Of a DNA stretch of 12,180 bases, positions 1 through 6,528 are shown piece by piece. The notes beneath the pieces are model-generated. The model did no database searches. It saw only the letters and a program-made list of their open reading frames with translations, and was not told the origin of the DNA. Every line of letters starts with the position of its first letter. Position 1 is the first letter of the stretch. This DNA is from Lysobacterales bacterium (lineage in GTDB: Bacteria; Pseudomonadota; Gammaproteobacteria; Xanthomonadales; Marinicellaceae). Made by a program: the position numbers and the translations under genes. The DNA is taken from positions 1 to 12,180 of the forward strand of contig WGBZ01000200.1 in assembly GCA_015494035.1 (NCBI GenBank), read 5' to 3'.

Positions 1-28
1 GTCAATACAATACGAAGGCATGTTTGAT

Positions 29-55
29 AAATCCCCGCTGCGGCGGGGATTTTTT
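29..55 (+). terminator. Rho-independent terminator of an upstream gene
   Basis: An 8-bp perfect GC-rich stem (ATCCCCGC at 31-38 with GCGGGGAT at 43-50) closes a 4-nt loop and is followed directly by a run of T. Two flanking A/T pairs can extend the stem. The orientation fits a plus-strand gene ending just before or at the window edge. One frame carries the double stop TGA TAA at 25-30, which may be the end of that gene, but too little is present to identify it. Confidence 0.9.
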
Positions 56-88
56 ATGGAGGCTTTCCGTGGATTTTTATTCGTTAGG

Positions 89-247
89 GAAGCTCTGATT
101 GAATCTGGCGCGAGCAGATTGTTGTGAAAAATTATTCAATTCAAGGCGCAAGCCGCACGCAATAGCAAGCTATTGTGAAGGCTTGCAACGCAGAAATGGA
201 CGGTTTTACGCCGCAAGATGCCGTGTCACGATTCGATCAGAGCTTTC
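89..247. mobile_element. MITE-like palindromic element with target duplication
   Basis: The ends are inverted repeats: AAGCTCTGATTGAATC at 90-105 matches the reverse complement of 230-245 at 15 of 16 positions. The element is flanked on both sides by the 5-bp direct repeat TTAGG (84-88 and 248-252), which looks like a target-site duplication. The centre is a tight inverted repeat (CAATAGC at 160-166, GCTATTG at 169-175) inside a second one (GCAAGCC at 148-154, GGCTTGC at 180-186). Read from each end inwards, the two halves stay recognisably similar, so the whole unit is one long imperfect palindrome. It encodes no protein. By inference it is a non-autonomous element mobilised in trans. I cannot name its family or parent transposase. 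Confidence 0.72.
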
Positions 248-272
248 TTAGGTTGCGCCGGAACAATTGACT

Positions 273-302
273 GCGACATACTGAATAGCCCAATCGTATA
301 AT
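273..302 (+). promoter_or_regulatory. Sigma-70 promoter of the glycosyltransferase gene
   Basis: A perfect -10 box TATAAT lies at 297-302. A plausible -35 box GCGACA (4 of 6 consensus bases) at 273-278 is 18 nt upstream. Transcription would begin near 309 and give a leader of about 60 nt. The rest of 253-370 holds only a 10-bp palindrome (AGTGATCACT, 334-343) and a ribosome binding site GAGG at 363-366. Confidence 0.6.
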
Positions 303-370
303 AGCCCCCGGAATTGACTCAAAACGAGGGCAGAGTGATCACTTCCCATACTTTTTCCGGCTGAGGCGGC

Positions 371-1396
371 ATGCGCAAGAAACTCCTGTTTGTGGACCTC
401 ACTCACCCCGTTCCCTATGACCCCGAATCGGTGCGTAAACAGGCCGTTGGAGGCACCGAGGCCAGCCTGATGCGCACCGCTGAGCTGTTGGCAGAAGCCC
501 ATGATGTTTGCGTGGCGCAAAAAGCCAGAAAAGCATCCTGGGCGCAGCATGGGTTTCTGAACTATCGACCACTGGCAGAAGCTTTAAAGCATTTTGAGAC
601 CGATCAGGTGGTGGTGTTGCGGAAATTCCAGGCACTCAAACCGCTGCGCCGCCGTTATCCCGATGCCGGCTTGCATTTGTGGCTGCACACCTACAAAAGC
701 CACGAGTACACGCTGAAAAAACCGCTGTTGCAACGCCTGGGTGTGACGCTGGTGGGCAATTCCCGCACCCATGGTCAGCACCTGGACGCGCTGCTCAACC
801 GGTCGCTGGCTGGCAAATGGCTGGGGTTGGCCGGTGGCCCCGTGCCGGTGCGCTATTGCTATAACCCCGTTCCCGTGCCAAAGCTGACACAGCCACTGCG
901 CCGTGACCCCAACAAGCTGATTTTTCTGTCGGCCCCCAACAAGGGGCTGGATCATGTTGTGCGGGCTTTTCAGGTGGTGCGGCAATCGCTGCCGGATCTG
1001 CGCCTTTACGTGGCCAACCCGGGTTACCGGGCCGATGCGGCCTTGTCGCGGGAATCAGGCATTGTGCCTCTGGGGGCCTTGCCGCATAAAGAGGTCATGC
1101 GGCATCTGGCCGAGTCCCTGTGTGTTTTTTACCCACAGGACAGTTTCGCGGAAACCTTTGGTCTGATTTATGCCGAGGCCAATGCCTTAGGCGTGCCGGT
1201 GCTGGGTTGTGATGTGGGCGCGGCGCGGGAGGTGCTGCACCCGGCCAACCCGCTGGTCTCGGCCAATGATTACCCGGCAATGGTGCGCCTGTTGCGCCAA
1301 TGGCAGGCAAAACCACCCGCAGTGGCTTATCGGGAAGCGTTTTCTGCCCGCAACGTGTACAGGCAGTGGCAACGGGTTTTTGCAATAAGTGATTGA
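371..1396 (+). CDS. GT4-type glycosyltransferase, GT-B fold
   Basis: The 341-residue protein has the layout of a retaining GT4 glycosyltransferase, which moves a sugar from a nucleotide-sugar donor to an acceptor. The N-terminal half carries the glycine-rich GGTE motif at residues 27-30, near where acceptor and donor meet in GT-B enzymes. The C-terminal half has a sugar-nucleotide-binding Rossmann region with a PNKGLD segment. It also has an E-x7-E pair (E261 and E269) within a DSFAETFGLIYAEA stretch, typical of the donor site. There is no signal peptide or membrane helix, so it is likely cytosolic or peripheral to the inner membrane. The start is supported by GAGG 4 nt upstream of the ATG and by the promoter. 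It stands alone, with no other polysaccharide gene next to it, so donor and acceptor cannot be inferred. Family assignment is firm; substrate is unknown. Confidence 0.85.
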   Translation: MRKKLLFVDLTHPVPYDPESVRKQAVGGTEASLMRTAELLAEAHDVCVAQKARKASWAQHGFLNYRPLAEALKHFETDQVVVLRKFQALKPLRRRYPDAGLHLWLHTYKSHEYTLKKPLLQRLGVTLVGNSRTHGQHLDALLNRSLAGKWLGLAGGPVPVRYCYNPVPVPKLTQPLRRDPNKLIFLSAPNKGLDHVVRAFQVVRQSLPDLRLYVANPGYRADAALSRESGIVPLGALPHKEVMRHLAESLCVFYPQDSFAETFGLIYAEANALGVPVLGCDVGAAREVLHPANPLVSANDYPAMVRLLRQWQAKPPAVAYREAFSARNVYRQWQRVFAISD

Positions 1397-1471
1397 TTGA
1401 AGGGGCAATCGGGCTGAGTCGCGCTCAACAAAGCGGCGAGCTTGGGGGCTTGGGCAAGGGTTTCCAGGTTG

Positions 1472-1678
1472 TCACGCGTCCAGGTCAGGAATCAGCAGGC
1501 TTTCCAGCCGCGCGATGGTGTCTTTCAGGCGCAGCTTGCGTTTTTTCAGGCGGGTGATCTTGAGCATATCGGGGTGTCGGGAGTTCACCATTTCCTGAAT
1601 GATTTCGTCCAGATCCCGGTGCTCGGTTTTCAGTTCCAGGAGGCGCAGGGCGATATCGGCGGGTTGTTTGGTGTACAT
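1472..1678 (-). CDS. YdcH/DUF465 family small coiled-coil protein
   Basis: This 68-residue protein is almost entirely charged alpha helix. It has the family's LK..KL.LKD signature near the C-terminus (residues 43-53, containing [11 protein letters not shown]), as in E. coli YdcH, whose length is similar. Members are small cytosolic proteins of unknown function. Two helices likely form a coiled coil, with a break around residues 33-37 (SRHPD). The gene is divergent from ttcA across 84 bp. I see no convincing Shine-Dalgarno sequence or strong promoter for it, so the start rests on family length. No terminator is visible in the 75 bp between its stop and the convergent glycosyltransferase gene. 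Confidence 0.85.
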   Translation of the reverse strand: MYTKQPADIALRLLELKTEHRDLDEIIQEMVNSRHPDMLKITRLKKRKLRLKDTIARLESLLIPDLDA

Positions 1679-1694
1679 GACAGTTGTGAGTGGG

Positions 1695-1723
1695 TTTGCA
1701 AGTGGCTCAAGAGCACCTACAAT
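1695..1723 (+). promoter_or_regulatory. Probable ttcA promoter
   Basis: TTTGCA (1695-1700) and TACAAT (1718-1723) are separated by the ideal 17 nt, matching 4 and 5 of 6 consensus bases. Transcription would start near 1730, about 33 nt before the GTG used by ttcA. This argues against the longer in-frame extension that is open upstream. Confidence 0.55.
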
Positions 1724-1762
1724 ACACCATTCCCTTTGTCTTTTCCACAGGTCATACTGCCC

Positions 1763-2632
1763 GTGAACCGCAGCGCTTATCCCTCAAAACTGGCCAACAA
1801 GCTCCGTCGCCTGGCCGGTCAGGCCATTGCCGATTACGCCATGATCGAAGACGGCGACAAGGTAATGGTGTGCCTGTCCGGTGGCAAGGATTCCTATGCC
1901 ATGCTGGATGTGCTGCTGGCCTTGCAAAAGAAGGCGCCCATCCAGTTCAGCCTGCTGGCGGTCAACCTGGATCAGAAGCAACCGGGTTTTCCCGCGCATG
2001 TCTTGCCGCAGTACCTGGAAAAACTCGGGGTGGAGTATCACATTATTGAACAGGACACCTTCAGTATCGTGAAGAATACCGTGCCTGAAGGCAAAACCAC
2101 CTGTGGTCTCTGTTCCCGCTTGCGCCGTGGCATTCTGTATGGTTTTGCCGAACAGCATGGGGTGAGCAAAATCGCCCTGGGGCATCACCGCGAAGACGCG
2201 CTGGAAACCCTGTTTCTGAACCTGTTTTACGGCGCCACAATGAAGGCCATGCCACCCAAATTGCTCAGTGACAACGACAAACACGTGGTGATTCGACCCC
2301 TGTATTACTGTGCCGAGGCGGACCTGGCGGCCTTTGCCGAAGAACGGCAGTACCCCATTATTCCGTGCAATCTGTGTGGTTCTCAACCCAACCTGCAACG
2401 CCAGACCATTAAGGCCATGCTGGCTGAGTGGGAAAAGAACGATCCGGGTCGAATTGAAAACATGGCGCGCGGCTTGCGACACGTGGTGCCTTCGCACCTG
2501 GCCGATGCCACGCTGTTTGATTTCTCGGCCCTCAAGGCGAAAGGCGATGCCGCACTTACTGCAGCCAAGGCCAACGATGCCCCAGCCGCATCCGTATTAC
2601 CGGCGGGCTTGCGCCTGCGAATTTCTTCATGA
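1763..2632 (+). CDS. ttcA: tRNA 2-thiocytidine(32) synthetase TtcA
   Basis: TtcA thiolates cytidine 32 of certain tRNAs. It adenylates the base with ATP and transfers sulfur by way of an iron-sulfur cluster. The 289-residue protein has the PP-loop ATP site SGGKDS at residues 39-44, the cysteine pair CGLC (C114, C117) and the second motif CNLCGSQPN (C202, C205). These are the signature elements of TtcA. Long stretches such as [11 protein letters not shown] and [12 protein letters not shown] match the E. coli protein. The frame is open far upstream, but that part is antisense to the divergent YdcH gene. I therefore chose GTG at 1763, which gives an N-terminus of E. coli-like length just after the predicted promoter. 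The possible ribosome binding site (AGG at 1748-1750) is 12 nt away and weak. The enzyme is cytosolic. The last 30 or so residues are alanine-rich and poorly conserved. Confidence 0.96.
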   Translation: MNRSAYPSKLANKLRRLAGQAIADYAMIEDGDKVMVCLSGGKDSYAMLDVLLALQKKAPIQFSLLAVNLDQKQPGFPAHVLPQYLEKLGVEYHIIEQDTFSIVKNTVPEGKTTCGLCSRLRRGILYGFAEQHGVSKIALGHHREDALETLFLNLFYGATMKAMPPKLLSDNDKHVVIRPLYYCAEADLAAFAEERQYPIIPCNLCGSQPNLQRQTIKAMLAEWEKNDPGRIENMARGLRHVVPSHLADATLFDFSALKAKGDAALTAAKANDAPAASVLPAGLRLRISS

Positions 2633-2641
2633 GCAGCAAGC

Positions 2642-2675
2642 TGGCCGTCAGCCAGGTTCCCTAGGCTAACGGCCA
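2642..2675 (+). other. Hairpin between ttcA and rdgC, possible terminator
   Basis: TGGCCGT (2642-2648) pairs with ACGGCCA (2669-2675). Inside, AGCC (2650-2653) pairs with GGCT (2664-2667) and AGG (2654-2656) with CCT (2660-2662), leaving one mismatch and one bulged base. An outer GCAGC/GCTGC pair (2633-2637 and 2684-2688) could extend it, and TTTGTCT follows. The T run is interrupted, so it is either a weak ttcA terminator or a structured rdgC leader. I see no clear rdgC promoter in 2633-2727. Confidence 0.45.
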
Positions 2676-2727
2676 ACATAACTGCTGCTTTGTCTGAATC
2701 CTTTCTCTTACTGAACAAGGAAAAACT

Positions 2728-3654
2728 ATGTGGTTTAAAAATGCCCGACTCTTTCAACTGGACGAAAACTTTTCCATGGACACTCACGCCCTGGACGACG
2801 CCCTCAAGTCCAAACCCCTTAAACCGTGTGGGCCTCAGCAGCTCAGTTCAACAGGCTGGGTGTCGCCCTTTGGCCCCGAGGGTGAACTGTTTGTGCTGCA
2901 AAGCGGTCAGGCGCAGTTGTTTTGCCTGGGCGAAGAAGAAAAAATCCTACCTGCTTCGGTGGTCAATCACCACCTGGAAGAAAAACTGGCGGCCATTCGC
3001 AAAGAAACCGGTTCGCCGGTGGGGCGTCAGCACAAGACCGAGCTGAAGCAGCAACTGGTGTTCGAACTGTTGCCGCAGGCTTTTGTCAAACCGAAACGCA
3101 CCCAGGCGTATTTTGACAATGCGCAAAAACTGCTGGTGGTGGACAGTTCCAGTCAGAACGCGGCCGAAAATCTGGTCAGCCACCTGCGCGATACCCTGGG
3201 CAGTATCAAGGCCACGCCGTTTGGCGAGTCTTCGGCCATTGCCAGTGTCATGACACGCTGGCTGAATCAGGGTCACGCCGAAGGCGGGCTGGATTTCGGC
3301 CATGAACTGGTGCTGGAAGACCCAAAGGAAAATGGCGGCGTCATCCGTGCCCGAAAAGTGGATATGCTGGCCGATGAAATGCAGTCACACCTGGATAACG
3401 GTTACACCGTCAAGGAAATGGGGCTGATTTTCAACGATCGCATCGAGTTTGTGCTTGGCAATGACCTGGGAGTGCGTAAAATCAAATTCACGGACGTGGT
3501 GCTGGACCAGCTGGACCATGCGGTGATGGAGTCCGACGCGCAAATGCTGGACACGCACTTTACCCTGCTATCGCTGGAACTGCGGGAACTGTTTAAAACC
3601 CTTTTCGGCATTTTTATTATTAACCTGGCATCGCCTATATCGATGCCAGGTTAA
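2728..3654 (+). CDS. rdgC: Recombination-associated protein RdgC
   Basis: RdgC is a nucleoid-associated protein that forms a ring-shaped dimer around double-stranded DNA and limits RecA loading. It is common in gamma- and betaproteobacteria. The 308-residue product begins MWFKNARLFQL, the usual RdgC N-terminus, and its length is close to the E. coli protein (about 300). The body contains family-like segments such as FVKPKRTQAYFDNAQKLLVV and VRKIKFTDVV. The start is supported by AAGGA at 2717-2721, 6 nt before the ATG. The last 12 residues, IINLASPISMPG, and the TAA stop are encoded inside a perfect hairpin (3618-3656) and do not look like the family's usual helical end. The HD gene follows after 26 nt. 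The protein should act in the cytosol on the nucleoid. Confidence 0.94.
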   Translation: MWFKNARLFQLDENFSMDTHALDDALKSKPLKPCGPQQLSSTGWVSPFGPEGELFVLQSGQAQLFCLGEEEKILPASVVNHHLEEKLAAIRKETGSPVGRQHKTELKQQLVFELLPQAFVKPKRTQAYFDNAQKLLVVDSSSQNAAENLVSHLRDTLGSIKATPFGESSAIASVMTRWLNQGHAEGGLDFGHELVLEDPKENGGVIRARKVDMLADEMQSHLDNGYTVKEMGLIFNDRIEFVLGNDLGVRKIKFTDVVLDQLDHAVMESDAQMLDTHFTLLSLELRELFKTLFGIFIINLASPISMPG

Positions 3655-3656
3655 TA
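3618..3656 (+). repeat. 16-bp perfect hairpin at the rdgC stop codon
   Basis: Positions 3618-3633 are the exact reverse complement of 3641-3656, with a 7-nt loop CCTATAT. The rdgC stop codon (3652-3654) lies in the right arm. No T run follows on either strand; a T-rich stretch instead precedes the left arm on the plus strand. A standard intrinsic terminator is therefore unlikely in either direction. It may stabilise or process the message, or be a remnant of an inserted palindrome. Confidence 0.75.
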
Positions 3657-3666
3657 CCTCTGAGAG

Positions 3667-3694
3667 ATGACCACACGAAAATGACCACACAAAG
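3667..3694 (+). repeat. 14-bp tandem duplication over the HD gene start
   Basis: ATGACCACACGAAA (3667-3680) is followed at once by ATGACCACACAAAG (3681-3694), which matches at 12 of 14 positions. The first copy opens a five-codon reading frame (MTTRK). Its TGA stop (3682-3684) overlaps the ATG of the HD gene in an ATGA arrangement, which could couple their translation. GAGAG at 3662-3666 is the only purine-rich stretch nearby. Confidence 0.6.
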
Positions 3695-4379
3695 CTGCAA
3701 CGAAGTCACCGCCAGCAACGACACCCCGGTGGCCGGGGCCAACAGCGGGGAACTGGCCGGTTGGGAAACCCGCTTCAAGGCCTGGATTGCCGATGTGCCG
3801 GTGGCCGATGCCGCCCACGATCTGGCTCACGTGCAGCGCGTGGTGGTCAATGCCAGACGTTTTGCCCAAACCGAAGGCGCCGATCTGGCGGTGATTATTC
3901 CGGCGGCCTGGTTGCACGACTGTGTGGCGGTGTGCAAAGGCTCGGATCAACGCAGCCTGGCCTCGCGACTGTCGGCAGACAAGGCCATTGAACTGTTGCG
4001 GGACTGGGGTTATCCCGAGCGATACTTTGACGCCATCCGGCACGCTATCGAAGCCCATTCCTGGTCGGCGGGCATCGCCCCGCGAACCCTGGAAGCCAAG
4101 GTGGTGCAGGATGCCGACCGCATCGACAGCATAGGCGCCATCGGTGTGGCTCGGGCCATTTTGGTCGGGGGCACCCTGGGGCGCGAACTGTATCACCCGG
4201 ATACCCCCTTGTGCGAACAGCGCGATCCGGATGACAAACGCTATACACTGGATCATTTCTATTCCAAGCTGCTCACCCTCAAGGACGGTTTTCACACCGC
4301 TGCGGCCCGCGCCGAAGCACGAAAAAGGCATGATTTCATGCAGCATTACCTGGCCACACTCAAGGCGGAGGTGATGTGA
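3681..4379 (+). CDS. YedJ-like HD-domain phosphohydrolase
   Basis: The 232-residue protein is an HD-superfamily metal-dependent phosphohydrolase closely resembling E. coli YedJ. The metal-binding residues are visible in order: H50 in AAHDLAHVQRV, H79-D80 in AAWLHDCV, and D144 in VVQDADRIDSIGAIG. The segment DDKRYTLDHFYSKLL near residue 190 is also shared with YedJ. Natural substrates of this subgroup are, to my knowledge, not established; HD enzymes usually hydrolyse nucleotides or phosphoesters. There is no signal peptide, so it is cytosolic. Compared with YedJ it has about 24 extra N-terminal residues of low complexity; GTG at 3729 is a shorter alternative start but has no ribosome binding site. 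Its stop overlaps the slt start by 4 nt, so the two are probably translationally coupled. Confidence 0.87.
   Translation: MTTQSCNEVTASNDTPVAGANSGELAGWETRFKAWIADVPVADAAHDLAHVQRVVVNARRFAQTEGADLAVIIPAAWLHDCVAVCKGSDQRSLASRLSADKAIELLRDWGYPERYFDAIRHAIEAHSWSAGIAPRTLEAKVVQDADRIDSIGAIGVARAILVGGTLGRELYHPDTPLCEQRDPDDKRYTLDHFYSKLLTLKDGFHTAAARAEARKRHDFMQHYLATLKAEVM
4367..4378 (+). promoter_or_regulatory. Strong Shine-Dalgarno deciding the slt GTG start
   Basis: GGAGGTGA at 4367-4374 is an almost full match to the anti-Shine-Dalgarno sequence. It lies inside the last codons of the HD gene, with GGAGG ending 4 nt before the GTG at 4376. The start overlaps the HD stop as GTGA. The nearby ATG at 4374 is followed immediately by TGA and cannot be the start. 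Confidence 0.75.
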
Positions 4380-6508
4380 GCCGGCAGCGGCTCATTGGCC
4401 TGGCGCTGGCGGTGAGCATCGGCTGCTTGCCCTCGCCCCCGGCGTTGGCTGACAGTGATGCCAGCGGACAGTCGACTGCGAAAAAAACGGCACACATACC
4501 GGCCAATTCAATCGAAGAGCACCGTGTCCTCTTTCAACGCCTGTACCAGGCTGCCTCCACAGGCAAACTGGCGGGCATCAGTGCTGAGGACAAGAAAAAA
4601 CTGGCCAACTACCCCATTGCCCATTACCTGGATTTTGCCCTGATTACTGCCGGATTCGACCGTCACGGCGTGGCGGAAAATTCGCACCAGGTTCAGGCCT
4701 TTCTCACCGCCCATCCCCGCAGCCCGGCGGCAACACGGCTGCGGCACCGCTATTTGAGCTGGCTTGCTGCTCACAAACACTGGCATGAATACCTGAAATT
4801 TTACCAGCCGGCCGGGGCCAGCGTGAGCGAACAATGCCATGCCCTGTGGGCCGAAGTCAGCCAGTCAACCAAATCGCCAACGGCGCTGGATGACCGGATT
4901 GAAAAGCTGTGGCTGTCCGGCGCCTCCCGGCCCAAAGCCTGCGACTTGCTGTTTACCTGGTGGAAAAACCGCGGCGGCATCACCCCCGAGCGCGTGCAAA
5001 AACGGTTTAATCTGGCTTTTTCCAGGCGCAATGGCTCGCTGGCCCGGTACCTGGCCGGTCAACTGAAAAAACCACCGCTGTGGATGAAACGTGCTCTGGC
5101 GTTGCTGGAAAACCCCACCCAGGCCTTGCAGGAGTCCGTGCAGTGGCCAGTGACAGAAAAAAACCGCCAGCTGGTGTATCAAACAGCCCTGCATCAGGCG
5201 CAGAAAAAACCGGCCTGGTTGCGCCCCCTGTGGCCCAGGCTTCGCCGTCACTTCGGCTTTGAACCGGCGCAAAGGCGACGGATTGAATACCGTATCGCCT
5301 TGTTTGCGGCCACCGATTACGAGCCGTTTTCCATCAAGGCCATGAAGTCCCTGCCCAAAGACTGGCAGGACGACCCCTTGCGTGCCTGGCGCGTGCGTTA
5401 CTGGTTGCAGCAGCAGCGCTGGCGCGAAGTGGCACGGGAAATCGAGGCCATGCCAGCGGCCCAGCGCAACCGCGAAAGCTGGCGCTACTGGCTGGCGCGG
5501 GCGTATGCCAAAACCGGCAAGGTGGCCAGCGCGCGCAAGGTTTTTCTGGACCTGGCTCAGAATGCCAGCTACTACGGCTTTCTGTCTGCCGACCACCTGC
5601 GTTTGCCTTATCAGATATGCCAGCAGGACAGCGCCATACCGGCGGCGTCCTGGCAGGCGCCGGCCGCCATTGAGCGGGCCATCGAGCTGTACCACGTCGG
5701 CCTGGTGGATTTTGCCAAACGCGAATGGAATCAGGCCTATTACGGTTTGAGCCGGCGGGACAAACTGGCCCTGGCCGAACGGGTAAAAACCGAAGGCTGG
5801 CACAACAAGCTGATGGCCATTATGGGCGATACCGGCCACTGGAAAGATTACCGGCGGCGTTTTCCGCATGCGGAAACCGAACACATCCGGCACAAGGCCC
5901 TGGGCCAGAACCTGTCGCCGGAATGGATTATGGCCGTTATTCGCTCTGAAAGTGGCTGGGATCCGCACGCTGAATCGCATGCCCATGCCCGTGGCCTGAT
6001 GCAGTTGCTGGATACCACGGCCGCCCGCTTGAGCAAAAAACTGGGCCTGGCATATGCCGGCCCTGAACAGCTGTTTGATCCGGTTTTCAACACCACCTTG
6101 GGTATTGCCTATCAGCGTGAGCTTTTCGACCGCTACGGCAACCAGCCCATACTGGCTGCCGCGGCCTACAATGCCGGTGAACGGGCTGCCGAACGCTGGC
6201 TGAAAAACCTGCCTGGTTCGCCGGATATCTGGCTGGAAACCATTCCTTATCGGGAAACCCGTGATTACGTCACGCGCATACTGGCCTATAGCGTGATTTA
6301 CGACTGGCTCATCAATCAGAAGCCCCGGCGCATCACACACTTTATGCCCACCCTGCCCATTGACGGCAAAGCGATCAAGCCCTGGCCCAGTCATTCACTG
6401 CCGAAACAGTTTGCTGAGGTGGTGTGTCGGGCACCCCGATCCACACTGAGGGTGGTCAAGGCAGAACCTGCTGGAAAAACACCGGTCGCTGTAGCGGGCC
6501 AGAAATAA
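4376..6508 (+). CDS. slt: Soluble lytic murein transglycosylase, Slt type
   Basis: Slt is a periplasmic enzyme that cleaves the MurNAc-GlcNAc bond of peptidoglycan and leaves a 1,6-anhydro-MurNAc end. The 710-residue product starts with a signal peptide (hydrophobic core LIGLALAVSIG, likely cut after PPALA near residue 25). A long alpha-helical region of about 470 residues follows, corresponding to the doughnut-shaped U and L domains. The catalytic domain has the expected motifs: SESGW with catalytic E525, GLMQ at 540-543, AYNAG at 597-601 and IPYRETRDYV. It is longer than E. coli Slt70 (645 residues as precursor), partly because about 49 residues follow the catalytic domain; these are basic and proline-containing with no recognised fold. 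The GTG start is set by a strong Shine-Dalgarno. The gene lies between the HD gene and cca on the same strand. Confidence 0.95.
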   Translation: MSRQRLIGLALAVSIGCLPSPPALADSDASGQSTAKKTAHIPANSIEEHRVLFQRLYQAASTGKLAGISAEDKKKLANYPIAHYLDFALITAGFDRHGVAENSHQVQAFLTAHPRSPAATRLRHRYLSWLAAHKHWHEYLKFYQPAGASVSEQCHALWAEVSQSTKSPTALDDRIEKLWLSGASRPKACDLLFTWWKNRGGITPERVQKRFNLAFSRRNGSLARYLAGQLKKPPLWMKRALALLENPTQALQESVQWPVTEKNRQLVYQTALHQAQKKPAWLRPLWPRLRRHFGFEPAQRRRIEYRIALFAATDYEPFSIKAMKSLPKDWQDDPLRAWRVRYWLQQQRWREVAREIEAMPAAQRNRESWRYWLARAYAKTGKVASARKVFLDLAQNASYYGFLSADHLRLPYQICQQDSAIPAASWQAPAAIERAIELYHVGLVDFAKREWNQAYYGLSRRDKLALAERVKTEGWHNKLMAIMGDTGHWKDYRRRFPHAETEHIRHKALGQNLSPEWIMAVIRSESGWDPHAESHAHARGLMQLLDTTAARLSKKLGLAYAGPEQLFDPVFNTTLGIAYQRELFDRYGNQPILAAAAYNAGERAAERWLKNLPGSPDIWLETIPYRETRDYVTRILAYSVIYDWLINQKPRRITHFMPTLPIDGKAIKPWPSHSLPKQFAEVVCRAPRSTLRVVKAEPAGKTPVAVAGQK

Positions 6509-6528
6509 GCAACGAATGAGCACTGAAG

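Noticed and set aside
1380..1491. Minus-strand reading frame after the YdcH stop that reads like protein (containing [16 protein letters not shown])
   Set aside because: It has no start codon, begins after a stop at 1492-1494, is out of frame with YdcH, and runs into the antisense of the glycosyltransferase gene. Most likely chance in GC-rich DNA, though a decayed fragment cannot be excluded.
1442..1762. N-terminal extension of the ttcA reading frame from TTG 1442
   Set aside because: It is antisense to the YdcH gene, has no TtcA-like residues and lies upstream of the predicted promoter. GTG 1763 restores the family length.
4865..6394. 509-codon minus-strand open frame opposite slt
   Set aside because: It mirrors the conserved slt catalytic and helical domains. 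Its translation is low-complexity, with no recognised motif, and it has no upstream signals.
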